Positions 17,153 through 25,794 of a stretch of 64,000 bases of DNA are shown here, piece after piece. The translations under genes were made by a program, and so were the position numbers. The notes beneath the pieces are model-generated. The model had not been told where the DNA came from. It saw only the letters and a list, made by a program, of their open reading frames with translations, and ran no database searches. Positions within the stretch are counted from its first letter, which is position 1; the number at the start of each line of letters is the position of its first letter. This stretch comes from Devosia sediminis (GTDB lineage: Bacteria > Pseudomonadota > Alphaproteobacteria > Rhizobiales > Devosiaceae). The stretch is from contig NZ_JAEKMH010000002.1 in NCBI RefSeq assembly GCF_016411825.1, positions 620,001 to 684,000 of the forward strand, written 5' to 3'.

Positions 17153-19597
17153 TCACTCCGCAGCCACCGGGAGCCCGAATTCGGCCATGGCGGCGAATTC
17201 GTGGGCGTCCTTGCCGTTGACGCGTTCCTCCCAGGGATCGACCTGGGCGAATTGCTGGGAATAAACGAAGCGGTCGTAGAGCTGGCGGCGCTTGGCCAGA
17301 TCGTCGATGACCGCGGCCTTGATGCTGTCATTGCCGACGCGCTTGGCCCATTTGTAGATGCGCTCGAGATAGTAGCCCTGCTCGCGATAGAGCTGGGTCA
17401 GGGCAACGATGATCTCGAGGGCCTCGTCTTCGCTATTGGCGTGGCCGAGCAGTTCGGTGCCCTTGATGTCGAGGCCGGCGGCCCCGGCAAAGTGGATGTC
17501 GTAGCCGCTATCAACGCAGATGACGCCGATATCCTTGCAAGTGGCTTCGGCGCAATTGCGCGGGCAGCCTGAGACGGCGAGCTTGAGCTTTGCGGGTGTC
17601 CAGGACCCCCACATGAACTTTTCGATGCGTACGCCGAGGCCGGTGGAATCCTGGGTGCCGAAGCGGCACCAGTCGGAGCCGACGCAGGTTTTGACGGTGC
17701 GCAGGCCCTTGGCATAGGCGGCGCCCGAAACCATGCCGGCGGCATTGAGATCGGCCCAGACGCCCGGCAGGTCCTCCTTCTTGACGCCGAGGAGGTCGAT
17801 GCGCTGGCCGCCCGTGACTTTTACGGTCGGGATGGCGAACTTGTCGGCGACATCGGCGATGGCGCGCAATTCGTTGGGCGTGGTGATGCCACCCCACATG
17901 CGCGGCACGACCGAATAGGTGCCGTCCTTCTGGATATTGGCGTGGACGCGCTCGTTGATGAAGCGCGACTGGCCATCATCCTCGTATTCGCCCGGCCACT
18001 CGGAAACGAGATAGTAGTTCAGCGCTGGGCGGCACTTGGCGCAGCCACAGGAGGTCTTCCATTCGAGCTCCTGCATGACTTCGGGGATCGAGCGCAGGCC
18101 CTTGGCGACGATCAGGCGGCGGATCGTGCCGTGGTCATGCTCGGTGCAGGGGCACATAGGCTTGACGGCGGTCGGGTTGTAACTGTCGCCCAGGGTGATG
18201 GCCATCAGCTTTTCGACCAGATGCGTGCACGAGCCGCACGAGGCAGAGGCCTTGGTGTGGGCGCGGACGCCATCGAGGTCGGTCAGGCCTTTTGCAACGA
18301 TCGTGCCGGTGATCTTGCTCTTGCAGACGCCGTTGCAGCCGCAGATTTCTGCATCATCCGGCAAGGCTGCAACGGCCGCCATAGGGTCCAGTGCGGCACC
18401 CCCCTGGTAGGCCTGGCCAAAGATCAGGGTATCGCGCATGTCTCGGGTGTCGGTGCCCTTGCGGATCATGTCGAAGAACCACGGACCGTCGCCGGTTTCG
18501 CCGTAAAGCACGGCGCCGATGACCTTGTCCTGCTTGAGCACGAGGCGCTTGTAGATGCCCGACTGGGCGTCGCGCAGCACGATCTCCTCGCGATCCTCGG
18601 CATCGGCGAAGTCGCCGGCCGAATAAACGGCGACGCCTGTGACCTTGAGCTGGGTCGCGGTCTGCACCGGGCGGAAGGCGGCATCGACTTTGGCGAGGGT
18701 TTTCGCCAGCACCTTGGCCTGGTCGTAGAGTGGGGCGACGAGTCCGTAGACGATCTTCTCGTGTTCGACGCATTCGCCCAGGGCCAGCACGTCGGGGTCG
18801 GAAGTGACCATCTGGTCGGTGACGACGATGCCGCGCTCGACATGGAGGCCGGCGGCGGTGGCGATGCGGGTTTCCGGGCGGATACCGACGGCCATGACGA
18901 CTATATCGGCGCCATAAACGGTGCCGTCTTCGAGCGCCACGGCCTCGACCTGGGTCTCGCCCAGAATGGCTTTGGTCTGGGCCTTGCAGTGCACCTTGAT
19001 GCCGCGCGCCTCGAGATCGCGCTGCAGCAGGAAGCCGGCGGCCGGATCGAGCTGGCGCTCCATGACGTGGCCCATGAGGTGGAGCACGACCACTTCCATG
19101 CCACGGGCGCGGAGAGCGGCGGCCGCTTCAAGGCCGAGCAGACCCCCGCCGATGACGACCGCTTTGGCGCCGGGACGCCTGGACACATCGACCATGCGAT
19201 TGACGTCGTCGAGATCGCGGAAGGCCATGACGCCGGGCAGGTCCTTGCCCGGCAGCGGGATGATGAAGGGGGCCGAGCCCGTGGCGATGATCAGCTTGTC
19301 GTAGGGCGTCTCGCCGTCCTTGGAGACCACCACCTTGCGCTGGCGATCGATTGCGGTGACGGTTTCGCCGAAGCGGGTATGGACGCCATGCGCCTCGTAC
19401 CAAGCCGCATCGTGGGTGATGATCTGTTCGTATTCCTTCTCGCCAGCCAGGACCGGCGAGAGCATTAGGCGGTTATAGTTGCCGCGCGGCTCGGCGCCGA
19501 ACAGGGTGATGTCGAACCGGCCAGGGGCTTCTTCGAAGATGTGCTCAAGGGCGCGGCCAGAGGCCATGCCTGCACCAACGACGACCAGTTTTTCCAT
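17153..19597 (-). CDS. nirB: Assimilatory nitrite reductase, large siroheme subunit
   Basis: Reduces nitrite to ammonium with NAD(P)H electrons. In the 814-residue protein, residues 1-300 are a FAD/NAD-dependent oxidoreductase (VVVGAGMASGRALEHI; KAVVIGGGLLGLEAA). Two BFD-like [2Fe-2S] segments follow (CGCNGVCKSKI...SCGSCTHLVEK; PMCPCTEHDHG...TSCGCAKCRPAL). The C-terminal half is the nitrite/sulfite reductase, with the siroheme-[4Fe-4S] ligands C-x5-C (CVGSDWC) and C-x3-C (CPRNC). It lies 25 bp behind the nitrate transporter and shares its leader. Confidence 0.95.
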   Translation of the reverse strand: MEKLVVVGAGMASGRALEHIFEEAPGRFDITLFGAEPRGNYNRLMLSPVLAGEKEYEQIITHDAAWYEAHGVHTRFGETVTAIDRQRKVVVSKDGETPYDKLIIATGSAPFIIPLPGKDLPGVMAFRDLDDVNRMVDVSRRPGAKAVVIGGGLLGLEAAAALRARGMEVVVLHLMGHVMERQLDPAAGFLLQRDLEARGIKVHCKAQTKAILGETQVEAVALEDGTVYGADIVVMAVGIRPETRIATAAGLHVERGIVVTDQMVTSDPDVLALGECVEHEKIVYGLVAPLYDQAKVLAKTLAKVDAAFRPVQTATQLKVTGVAVYSAGDFADAEDREEIVLRDAQSGIYKRLVLKQDKVIGAVLYGETGDGPWFFDMIRKGTDTRDMRDTLIFGQAYQGGAALDPMAAVAALPDDAEICGCNGVCKSKITGTIVAKGLTDLDGVRAHTKASASCGSCTHLVEKLMAITLGDSYNPTAVKPMCPCTEHDHGTIRRLIVAKGLRSIPEVMQELEWKTSCGCAKCRPALNYYLVSEWPGEYEDDGQSRFINERVHANIQKDGTYSVVPRMWGGITTPNELRAIADVADKFAIPTVKVTGGQRIDLLGVKKEDLPGVWADLNAAGMVSGAAYAKGLRTVKTCVGSDWCRFGTQDSTGLGVRIEKFMWGSWTPAKLKLAVSGCPRNCAEATCKDIGVICVDSGYDIHFAGAAGLDIKGTELLGHANSEDEALEIIVALTQLYREQGYYLERIYKWAKRVGNDSIKAAVIDDLAKRRQLYDRFVYSQQFAQVDPWEERVNGKDAHEFAAMAEFGLPVAAE

Positions 19598-19622
19598 TGT
19601 GCGAATACTCCAGGGAGAGGGA

Positions 19623-20897
19623 TCAGGCCGGCCGGGCGACGAGCTGACGCTCGCGGCGGCGGACGGCGGAGTGCATGAGCCCCAGCGAGACGACGATCAG
19701 GACAAAGAGCGCCGCAAAGCAGCTCGTCCAGATGCCGGTGAGGTCGTTGAGGAAACCGAAGAGCAGGGGCAGCACGAAGCCGCCGAGACCGCCGATCATG
19801 CCGACCAGGCCACCCACGGCGCCGACATTGTCGGGATAATAGGCCGGGATGTGCTTGTAGACGGCTGCCTTGCCGAGGCTCATGAAGAAGCCGAGGACGA
19901 AGACCAGGGCGATAAAGGCCCAGGGCGCCAGGGCGTAGTGGAAGCTGACCGGGCCGTTGATGCCGGTCACCACATAGTCCGCCGTGGGCAGGGCCAGCAG
20001 CAGCGTGCAGAGGGCGGAGACACCGAACGTCCAGTAGAGCACGGTGCGCGCGCCGATGCGGTCGCTGAGCGTGCCGCCATAGGCCCGGAAGATGCTGCCC
20101 GGGATGGAATAGGCGGCGGCCACGGCGCCGGCAGTGGCGATGTCGAAGCCATAGACCCCGATCAGGTAGCGCGGCAGCCAGAGGGTGAGAGCGACGAAGG
20201 CACCGAAGGCGAAGAAATAGTAGAGGGCAAAGCGCCAGACCTGTGGATTGCGCAGCGGCGCGAATTCGCTGGCAAGGCTGCGCGGCGTATAGCCCTCGGC
20301 GCGGCGGCGGATGATCACCGGATCGTCCGTGGTGTTGAACCAGAATACCGCAGCCATGACCACCAGTGCCGCCGCCCAGATCATGGCGACCGACTGCCAA
20401 CCCCAGGCCAGCATGACGAAGGGTGCGAGGAACTTGGTCACCGCTGCGCCGACATTGCCGACGCCGAAAATGCCCAGTGCCGTGCCTTGCCGGTTGGCGG
20501 GATAGAAACGCGAGACATAGGCGACGCCCACTGCAAAGGAGCCACCGGCAAGCCCGACGCCGAGCGCCGCGAGCAGCAATTGCTCATAGGTCTGCGCGAA
20601 ACCGAGGAGGAAGGTGGCGACGGCGGCGCCGAGCATGGTCAGCGTGAAGACGAGGCGCCCGCCGTGGCGGTCCGTCCAGATGCCGAGGACGATGCGGACC
20701 AGTGATCCGGTGAGGACTGGTGTGCCCACGAGGAGGCCGAACTGGGTCTCGTTGAGGCCGAGCTGGTCCTTGAGCGAAATGCCGATGATGGAAAAGATCG
20801 TCCACACGGCAAAGCAGACGGTGAAGGCGACGGTAGAAAGGCCGAGCGCCCTGTTGGGTTCGGCAGCGGCAAGTCCAGTAGTGCGATCCTGTGTCAT
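19623..20897 (-). CDS. narK: Nitrate/nitrite transporter, MFS NarK/NasA type
   Basis: The 424-residue major facilitator has about twelve membrane helices and the two glycine-rich nitrate signature segments (AGGSFAVGVAYVSRFYPAN; GAVGGLVGMIGGLGGFVLPL). It imports nitrate for assimilation. The ATG at 20897 is preceded by a leader carrying its own ANTAR motif and terminator, so expression of narK-nirB-nirD-nirC-kinase is likely set by antitermination. Confidence 0.92.
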   Translation of the reverse strand: MTQDRTTGLAAAEPNRALGLSTVAFTVCFAVWTIFSIIGISLKDQLGLNETQFGLLVGTPVLTGSLVRIVLGIWTDRHGGRLVFTLTMLGAAVATFLLGFAQTYEQLLLAALGVGLAGGSFAVGVAYVSRFYPANRQGTALGIFGVGNVGAAVTKFLAPFVMLAWGWQSVAMIWAAALVVMAAVFWFNTTDDPVIIRRRAEGYTPRSLASEFAPLRNPQVWRFALYYFFAFGAFVALTLWLPRYLIGVYGFDIATAGAVAAAYSIPGSIFRAYGGTLSDRIGARTVLYWTFGVSALCTLLLALPTADYVVTGINGPVSFHYALAPWAFIALVFVLGFFMSLGKAAVYKHIPAYYPDNVGAVGGLVGMIGGLGGFVLPLLFGFLNDLTGIWTSCFAALFVLIVVSLGLMHSAVRRRERQLVARPA

Positions 20898-20924
20898 CGG
20901 GCACGGCTCCGGGGGTCAGACTGG

Positions 20925-20989
20925 AAAAACAAAAAGCCGCCAATCGACACGTCACCGGTCGAATGACCGATGCGAACCGATTGGCGGCT
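20925..20989 (-). terminator. Intrinsic terminator in the narK-nirBD leader
   Basis: Read on the minus strand, AGCCGCCAATCG pairs with CGATTGGCGGCT, then TTTTTGTTTTT, 28 bases upstream of the ATG. A smaller hairpin (GGTCATTCGACC) lies in the loop. The 5' arm overlaps hairpin P2. It is the twin of the nasA leader terminator, with compensated base changes in the arms. Confidence 0.9.
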
Positions 20990-21016
20990 TTGCCTTTTGA
21001 CGCCCAGCTCTGGACG
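20983..21016 (-). promoter_or_regulatory. ANTAR two-hexaloop antiterminator RNA motif, narK leader
   Basis: P1 is CGUCC-AGAGCU-GGGCG (21001-21016). After a 6-nt linker, P2 is GGC-AAAGCC-GCC (20983-20994). Loops again have A1 and G4. P1 stem, linker length and P2 stem are identical to the nasA leader while loop bases differ, indicating selection on structure. NasT is the predicted binder. Confidence 0.85.
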
Positions 21017-21239
21017 TCGACAGTAAAGAGCGTCTTGGGAGGAGCTCCTGCCCACGATATTGCAGGAAGCGTGCCAAGTGAGGATTGGCGGATTTAGTCG
21101 ATTGATGACAGCCACTTGGCCAATTTCGTTCAGCACAAGCGGGAGATAGGCCTCGTGCCGGAAGCGATTAGCGGATCAGCAATTCGCTCAAATTTTGGGC
21201 GGACATTGTCATGCGGCGCGAAAATAGACACATGCCCGA

Positions 21240-21320
21240 GGCTCCCTTGCTAGCTTCGCTAGTCGCGGCGGGACAAGCTTCGCTAACCTCTCCTGAAGGG
21301 GGAGGATAGGTTGGGGCGTG
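21240..21320. repeat. Partial palindromic repeat family A, copy 4
   Basis: Contains AGCTTCGCTA twice, then a CTCTCCTGAAGGGGGAGGATAGGTTGGGG arm like the half-elements at 28403 and 57880-57935. It lies just behind the nasS stop, before the narK promoter region (21017-21240), in which I see nothing else assignable. Confidence 0.65.
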
Positions 21321-21322
21321 AG

Positions 21323-22531
21323 CTACCTGGACGACTGGCCTGCGATGTAGTCGTCGAGCCTCGCCGGATCGAAGACGGCGCCGTCGAAGAAGCGGTTGGG
21401 GCCGAGTTCGACTGTCCCGTTTGTGGCCGGCACGGCGTGGCGCTGGGCCTGGTCGCCGGAGGAACGAAAGTCCTCGGCGGGGAGGGCGATGCCCTTGCCG
21501 GCCAGGGCGGCGCGGTAGAGGTCGGGCCGGAAGGTTGCAGCAGCGCGATCGGCATTGGCCGGGCTTGCCTCCGCTTCCCCCCAGCGGACCATCTGGCTGT
21601 AATACCAGAGGGCATGGCTCTTCCAGGGGAAGTTGGCGGCGCCGGCATGGGGCGTGAAGAAGTCAGGAATTGCGGTGACGTGGGCGCCGTCATCGATCTG
21701 GCCCGTGAGGGCGCGGGTGACGATGTCGACGGGCAGGTCGAGATAGGCCGGGCGGGCCATGATTTCGGCAGCCTGCTGGCGGTGCACATCCCTCTGGCAC
21801 CACTCACCGGCACGGTAGATGGCGCGAATGATGCCGGCGACCCAGTCGGGGTGGCGGTCGGCCCAGTCGCTGCGCATGCCGATGGCCTTGTCGGGGCTCG
21901 ACTGCCAGATGGAGGACTTGGTGGTGGCGATGCGGGCGCCGTGATTGGCGACGCCGACGCTATTCCATGGCTCGCCCACGCAATAGCCGTCGAGGCTGCC
22001 GCTGCCCAAGGCTTCGGGCAGGAGCGGCGGGGGCAGGACGACGATCTCGACATCGAGATCGGGGCGGATGCCGCTGGAGGCGAGCCAGTAGCGCAATTCG
22101 TAATTGTGCGAGGAGGTCTGGTGGACGACGCCGAAGCGCAGCTTCTTGCCGCCCGTGCGTACGACGCGGGCGAGGGCAGCGCCGGCCGGCCCCGCAGCCA
22201 GGTCACCCGGCGCACCGGCATCTGCCATGGCCTTCCAGAGGTTGGCGCTGACGGTGATGGCATTGTTGCCGAGGCCCGTCATGACAGGCGCGATCATCGG
22301 CGTGGCGATGGGGGTGAGGCCGAGGCTCGAGGCGATCGGCATCGGCGCCAGCATCAGCGAGATATCGAAATGCCCAAGCGCGGTGCGGTCGCGGATATTG
22401 GCCCAGGAGCTTTCGCGGGTGAGCCCCAGGGTAAAGCCCTCTGCTTCGGCAAAGCCCATTTCGTGGGCGAGCACCAGGAGGGCGCTGTCGAGCAGGGGCA
22501 GAAAGCCGGCGGTGATGTGGGGACGGGACAT
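21323..22531 (-). CDS. nasS: Nitrate/nitrite sensor protein NasS
   Basis: The 402-residue protein of the NrtA/CmpA nitrate-binding family starts MSRPHITAGFLPLLDSALL with no signal peptide, so it acts in the cytoplasm. Family signatures include FDISLMLAPMPIASSLGL, TSSHNYELRYWLASSGI and GYCVGEPWNS. In known NasTS systems NasS holds NasT inactive until nitrate or nitrite binds. It follows nasT by 8 bp, which suggests balanced synthesis of the partners. The start ATG 22531 was chosen by homology start and this spacing. Confidence 0.92.
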   Translation of the reverse strand: MSRPHITAGFLPLLDSALLVLAHEMGFAEAEGFTLGLTRESSWANIRDRTALGHFDISLMLAPMPIASSLGLTPIATPMIAPVMTGLGNNAITVSANLWKAMADAGAPGDLAAGPAGAALARVVRTGGKKLRFGVVHQTSSHNYELRYWLASSGIRPDLDVEIVVLPPPLLPEALGSGSLDGYCVGEPWNSVGVANHGARIATTKSSIWQSSPDKAIGMRSDWADRHPDWVAGIIRAIYRAGEWCQRDVHRQQAAEIMARPAYLDLPVDIVTRALTGQIDDGAHVTAIPDFFTPHAGAANFPWKSHALWYYSQMVRWGEAEASPANADRAAATFRPDLYRAALAGKGIALPAEDFRSSGDQAQRHAVPATNGTVELGPNRFFDGAVFDPARLDDYIAGQSSR

Positions 22532-22539
22532 GGCTGTTC

Positions 22540-23130
22540 CTATGGCCCGAGCAAGCTGGCTGCGGTGACGAGGCTCTGGGCGATATCCACCATGCGCCGG
22601 TTCTGGTTCATGGCGGTCTTGCGCAGGAGGGCGTAGGCGTCGGGTTCGCTGAGGCCCCTGGTCTTCATCAGGATGCCCTTGGCCTGATCGATGATCTTGC
22701 GCTCTTCGAGGGCGCTGCGGGCCTCTTCCAGCTCGCGCGTCAGGCGCGAAAAGGCGTTGAAGCGCGATACGGCCATGTCGAGGATCGGCTTGACGCGCTC
22801 CTTCTTTAGGCCATCCACCACATAGGCGGATACCCCGGCCTCGACGGCCTTCTCGATGGTGGCGCCGTCGGAGCGGTCCACGAACATGGCGATGGGGCGC
22901 TGAATGGCCCGGCTCAGCGAGAAGAAGTGCTCGAGCGTGTCGCGCTTGGGATTTTCGAGATCGATGACGATCACGTCGGGCGCGGTCTCGGCAATGGTGC
23001 GGCCGACCTCGTTGACGTCGTGGATGACGGCGACACGCGCGTGACCCGCCTCGCGCAGGCCCTCCTCGATAATCGAGGCGCGGATGCGGTTCTCGTCGAT
23101 GATGAGGATGGACAAGTCGGGGCTGGGCAT
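22540..23130 (-). CDS. nasT: ANTAR-domain nitrate response antiterminator NasT
   Basis: The 196-residue protein has an N-terminal receiver-like domain (residues 1-125, ILIIDENRIRASIIEEGL, VIVIDLENPKRDTL). A C-terminal ANTAR RNA-binding domain (about 130-190) has the family pattern ALEERKIIDQAKGILMKTRG...AYALLRKTAMNQNRRMVDIA. It binds paired hexaloop hairpins and prevents termination. Two matching leaders lie downstream in this window. ATG 23130 was chosen since longer forms lack homology. Confidence 0.93.
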   Translation of the reverse strand: MPSPDLSILIIDENRIRASIIEEGLREAGHARVAVIHDVNEVGRTIAETAPDVIVIDLENPKRDTLEHFFSLSRAIQRPIAMFVDRSDGATIEKAVEAGVSAYVVDGLKKERVKPILDMAVSRFNAFSRLTRELEEARSALEERKIIDQAKGILMKTRGLSEPDAYALLRKTAMNQNRRMVDIAQSLVTAASLLGP

Positions 23131-23148
23131 TTGCCGGCACTTATGCCG

Positions 23149-23194
23149 TTGCACAGAAAAAGCGCAAGTGCAGAAAATGCACGTTTGCGATGCA
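23149..23194. promoter_or_regulatory. TGCA-rich inverted repeats upstream of nasT
   Basis: TTGCAC (23149), GTGCA-GAAAA-TGCAC (23168-23182, perfect 5-bp inverted repeat) and TGCAAAA (about 23190) lie 20-65 bp upstream of the nasT start. NtrC sites use TGCAC and GTGCA half-sites, but orientation and spacing here do not match the consensus, so nitrogen control is only a possibility. Confidence 0.3.
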
Positions 23195-23311
23195 AAATCG
23201 ACTTGCCGGGCGGAGGAGATGGATGAACCCAAACTGAACCCACCTATCAGGGTGGGTTCAAAGCCGCATGGATACGGTAAGTCATTGTCCATCAGTCCAA
23301 GGACCGATCCA

Positions 23312-23650
23312 ATGAACAAGGCTCAGGAAAAGGTGCTGGTTGCAGCCCTGTGCGGCCTCATTGTGACCACTGCTGCAGGCTTTGCCGTGCAGCCCGCAGT
23401 CGCCGCCGGCTATCTTGTCGATACACTGGCCCAGGTTACCGGTATTCCCCAGTGGGACCGACTCAATGTCCGCAAGTGGCCCGCCAGCTATTCGCAGAAG
23501 GTGGGCTCGTTCGAACCAGGCGTGCATGTCTGGGTCGAGCGCTGCATCGAGGTCCAGAACAGTTCGGACTGGTGCCTTGTGGATCGCAACGACACCAAGG
23601 GTTGGGTCAATTCCCGTTTCCTGACCCCGGTCGAAGACTGGGATATCTGA
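23312..23650 (+). CDS. Secreted SH3-domain protein
   Basis: The 112-residue protein has a signal peptide (residues 1 to about 31, AALCGLIVTTAAGFAVQPAVAAG). A bacterial SH3-like fold follows (LNVRKWPASYSQKVGSFEPG...WCLVDRNDTKGWVNSRFL). Such domains usually bind peptidoglycan or partner proteins in the periplasm. The start ATG 23312 has AAGGA upstream. It is divergent from nasT and looks unrelated to nitrate. Function unknown. Confidence 0.82.
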   Translation: MNKAQEKVLVAALCGLIVTTAAGFAVQPAVAAGYLVDTLAQVTGIPQWDRLNVRKWPASYSQKVGSFEPGVHVWVERCIEVQNSSDWCLVDRNDTKGWVNSRFLTPVEDWDI

Positions 23651-23793
23651 CGGCGTGTTGCGCCGGCAATGGCGGAGATCTGGGGCATGGCGCTACCGCC
23701 GCAAAGCGCCAGGCTTCGGGTCTCCACCCTTTCCGGCGCAGGCCGCGACCGGCTTGGTACCGTGTACCCTTCTCTCCCATGCATGTTGACTTT

Positions 23794-23837
23794 CTCCGGT
23801 GCTCTTGCTGTTCGTGGTGACAGCAGGAGCCCCGGAG
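23794..23837 (+). promoter_or_regulatory. Hairpin sequestering the asparaginase ribosome binding site
   Basis: CTCCGGTGCTCTTGCTGT (23794-23811) pairs with ACAGCAGGAGCCCCGGAG (23820-23837) over 18 positions with one mismatch and one G-U pair, around an 8-nt loop. The GGAG that serves as ribosome binding site, 7 bases before ATG 23845, is in the 3' arm and paired with CTCC. This suggests translational control. There is no T-tract, so a terminator is less likely. Confidence 0.6.
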
Positions 23838-23844
23838 ATCTTTC

Positions 23845-24846
23845 ATGGACGCCAACCCCATTCTGGCCGAAGTCGTGCGCGGCAACTGGGTGGAGAACCG
23901 CCATCGCGGCGCGTTCATCGTGGTTGATGCCGAGGGCGCGGTGATCGCTTCGGGCGGGGATGTCGAGCGGCCGGTTTTCCCACGCTCGGCGATAAAATCC
24001 ATGCAGGCGCTGGCGATTTTCGACCGGCATGCCCTCGATCGATTCCACCATAGTGCGGAGGAACTGGCGCTGGCCTGCGCCTCGCATCATGGCGAGGACG
24101 AGCATGTGTCCGGCGTTGCGCAGTTTCTCGACCGCATGGGCCTCTCGGTCGCTGATCTCGAATGCGGCGCGCACATGCCCACCAATGGCAAGGCACGCGA
24201 AGCGCTGCGGGCCGTCGGCGCTGACCCAAGCGCGCTCCACAACAATTGTTCGGGCAAGCATTCGGGCATGCTGAGCGTGGCGCTCGCCATGGGCGTGCCC
24301 ACTGCGGGCTATGTCACCCGCGAGCACGATGTGCAGAAGGCGGTGCGCGCAGCGGTTGAATATGTGATCGGCGAAGACCTGACCGAGGATCGGTGTGGCA
24401 CCGATGGCTGCTCGATTCCCACCTGGGCCGCGCCTTTGCGGACCTGGGCCCTGGGCTTTGCCCGCATGGCCACGGGCAGGGGGCTCGATGCCGGCCATGC
24501 GGCGGGGGCGCAAAAGCTGTTCGACGCGGCCACCAGCCATCCGCACCTCGTGGCCGGGACCGGGCATCTCGACACGCTGGTCATGGAAGCCTTCAAGGGC
24601 AGGGTGATGCAGAAGGGCGGCGCCGAGGGCGTGCAATGCGGCGCCATCCGCGACAAGGGCTGGGGCTATGCGCTCAAATGCGACGACGGCAACATGGCGG
24701 CAAGCCACGCCATGGTCGCGGCGCTGCTGACGAAATATGCCGACCCTGACGACGCGCAGAAGGCTGTGCTGGAGCAGTTTGCCCGGCAGGCGACGAAGAA
24801 TGTGCGAGGGGCCGTGGTGGGGGAGTTGCGGGCGGTGGGGGTTTAG
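23845..24846 (+). CDS. ansA: L-asparaginase, rhizobial class 3 (PF06089)
   Basis: Hydrolyses L-asparagine to aspartate and ammonia. The 333-residue protein matches the Rhizobium etli inducible-asparaginase family. It has the catalytic SxxK pair at Ser48/Lys51 (PRSAIKS), and Cys135 and Lys138 (NNCSGKHSG) plus Cys189 (GTDGC), the positions reported to bind zinc in that enzyme. No signal peptide is present, so it is cytoplasmic. It releases ammonium and so fits the neighbouring nitrogen genes, but it is a separate transcription unit behind its own structured leader. Confidence 0.92.
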   Translation: MDANPILAEVVRGNWVENRHRGAFIVVDAEGAVIASGGDVERPVFPRSAIKSMQALAIFDRHALDRFHHSAEELALACASHHGEDEHVSGVAQFLDRMGLSVADLECGAHMPTNGKAREALRAVGADPSALHNNCSGKHSGMLSVALAMGVPTAGYVTREHDVQKAVRAAVEYVIGEDLTEDRCGTDGCSIPTWAAPLRTWALGFARMATGRGLDAGHAAGAQKLFDAATSHPHLVAGTGHLDTLVMEAFKGRVMQKGGAEGVQCGAIRDKGWGYALKCDDGNMAASHAMVAALLTKYADPDDAQKAVLEQFARQATKNVRGAVVGELRAVGV

Positions 24847-24880
24847 TCCCACTCGGCCCATTTTCTTCCATTCCACGGAG

Positions 24881-24965
24881 CCGCCCTCGGGCTTGACCCG
24901 AGGGCCAGTCAACACGGGCCAGTGCATGTTGGAACTGGTCCTCGGGTCAAGCCCGAGGACGGCAC
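24881..24965. repeat. Palindromic repeat family C, copy 1
   Basis: Starts CCGCCCTCGGGCTTGACC and ends with its inverted form GGTCAAGCCCGAGGACGG; the internal arms CTCGGG/CCCGAG are repeated within each end. It lies in the 258-bp gap between convergent asparaginase and RES toxin genes, followed at once by a family B copy. Confidence 0.82.
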
Positions 24966-25007
24966 CGATTGAGTGATGGCTGAGGAGCTCCCCAACCAAT
25001 GCCGGCC

Positions 25008-25076
25008 GTCATCCCGGCCTTGTGCCGGGATCCATCCTGCTATCTCAAGATGGGCCCCGGCTTCCACCGGGGTGAC
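25008..25076. repeat. Palindromic repeat family B, copy 4
   Basis: A 69-bp GTCATCCCGGC...GCCGGGATCCATC...CACCGGGGTGAC element, the closest match to the copy at 1243-1312. Together with the family C copy it occupies most of the intergenic region at the convergent gene ends. Confidence 0.85.
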
Positions 25077-25104
25077 ATCGAGATCACTAAGGGCCTCGTG
25101 AGCC

Positions 25105-25794
25105 CTAAAGCCCGAAGATCGCGCCGGTGCGGCAGTTGCGGATGCGGTCGACCTTTGTGCCGTCCCAGTGGAAGTCGAAGTGGTCGGCTTGCACCGGGGG
25201 GGGAATGAGGTCGGGCCAGAAGATGCCGGCGCAGTCGCCGCCTGGGCAGCGGACGCTGCGATAGAGCACGCCATTGCTGCCCGCGCGGCGCAGGTCGCGG
25301 CCGAGAGCCTGCGCAGGGGCGTAGTTGTCGGGGTCGTGGATGGCGTCCTGGCCGCGCCCGTCATGCAAGTCGAGATCGAGCCGGTTGACCAGCATGCGGA
25401 ATTGCGAGGTCCAGCCCGGCGCTTCGGCGCTGGCGCGCATGGCGCGGGCATGGTGGTGGGCAACCTCGCGGATGGCGACTTCTTCGCTGTTGCCGGCGCT
25501 GTAGACGCCATAGCTGCCATCGGTGAAACGGCCGGGGCGATCGCGGCTGACATGCACGAAGGGCGCCATCAGATAGCTGGCGCCCGGACCACTGACACGC
25601 CGATCAGGCGGCACCAGATCGAGCCGGCCAAGATGCTCCCAGAGCCGCGGATTGGTCTTCGATTCGGCAGAGGCCAGAGCCTCCCAATCGCGTGGATCGG
25701 CGATGTCCTCAAAGAGATCGATCGGCGGATGGATGGAGCGGATGAGGCGAAAGGCCTTTGGCCAGACGACCCGGACGACGGGAAGGGCCGTCAC
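25105..25794 (-). CDS. RES-domain toxin
   Basis: The 229-residue protein of the RES family carries the core arginine region (RVVWPKAFRLIRS), GVYSAGNSEEVAIREVAHHHARAM with the conserved glutamate, and YRSVRCPGGDC with the conserved serine near residue 190. It ends ADHFDFHWDG, typical of the family. Studied members degrade cellular NAD+. The start is GTG 25794, chosen because GTGA overlaps the stop of the antitoxin, a classic coupled toxin-antitoxin arrangement. Confidence 0.88.
   Translation of the reverse strand: MTALPVVRVVWPKAFRLIRSIHPPIDLFEDIADPRDWEALASAESKTNPRLWEHLGRLDLVPPDRRVSGPGASYLMAPFVHVSRDRPGRFTDGSYGVYSAGNSEEVAIREVAHHHARAMRASAEAPGWTSQFRMLVNRLDLDLHDGRGQDAIHDPDNYAPAQALGRDLRRAGSNGVLYRSVRCPGGDCAGIFWPDLIPPPVQADHFDFHWDGTKVDRIRNCRTGAIFGL

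Noticed and set aside
23149..23194. NtrC or sigma-54 promoter before nasT
   Set aside because: TGCAC/GTGCA half-sites are present but orientation and spacing do not fit the NtrC consensus, and no GG-N10-GC element in proper context was found; kept only as a low-confidence site.
24881..25076. Possible CRISPR array in the repeat-rich gap
   Set aside because: The repeats are inverted pairs of two different families, not regularly spaced direct repeats, and no cas genes are near.
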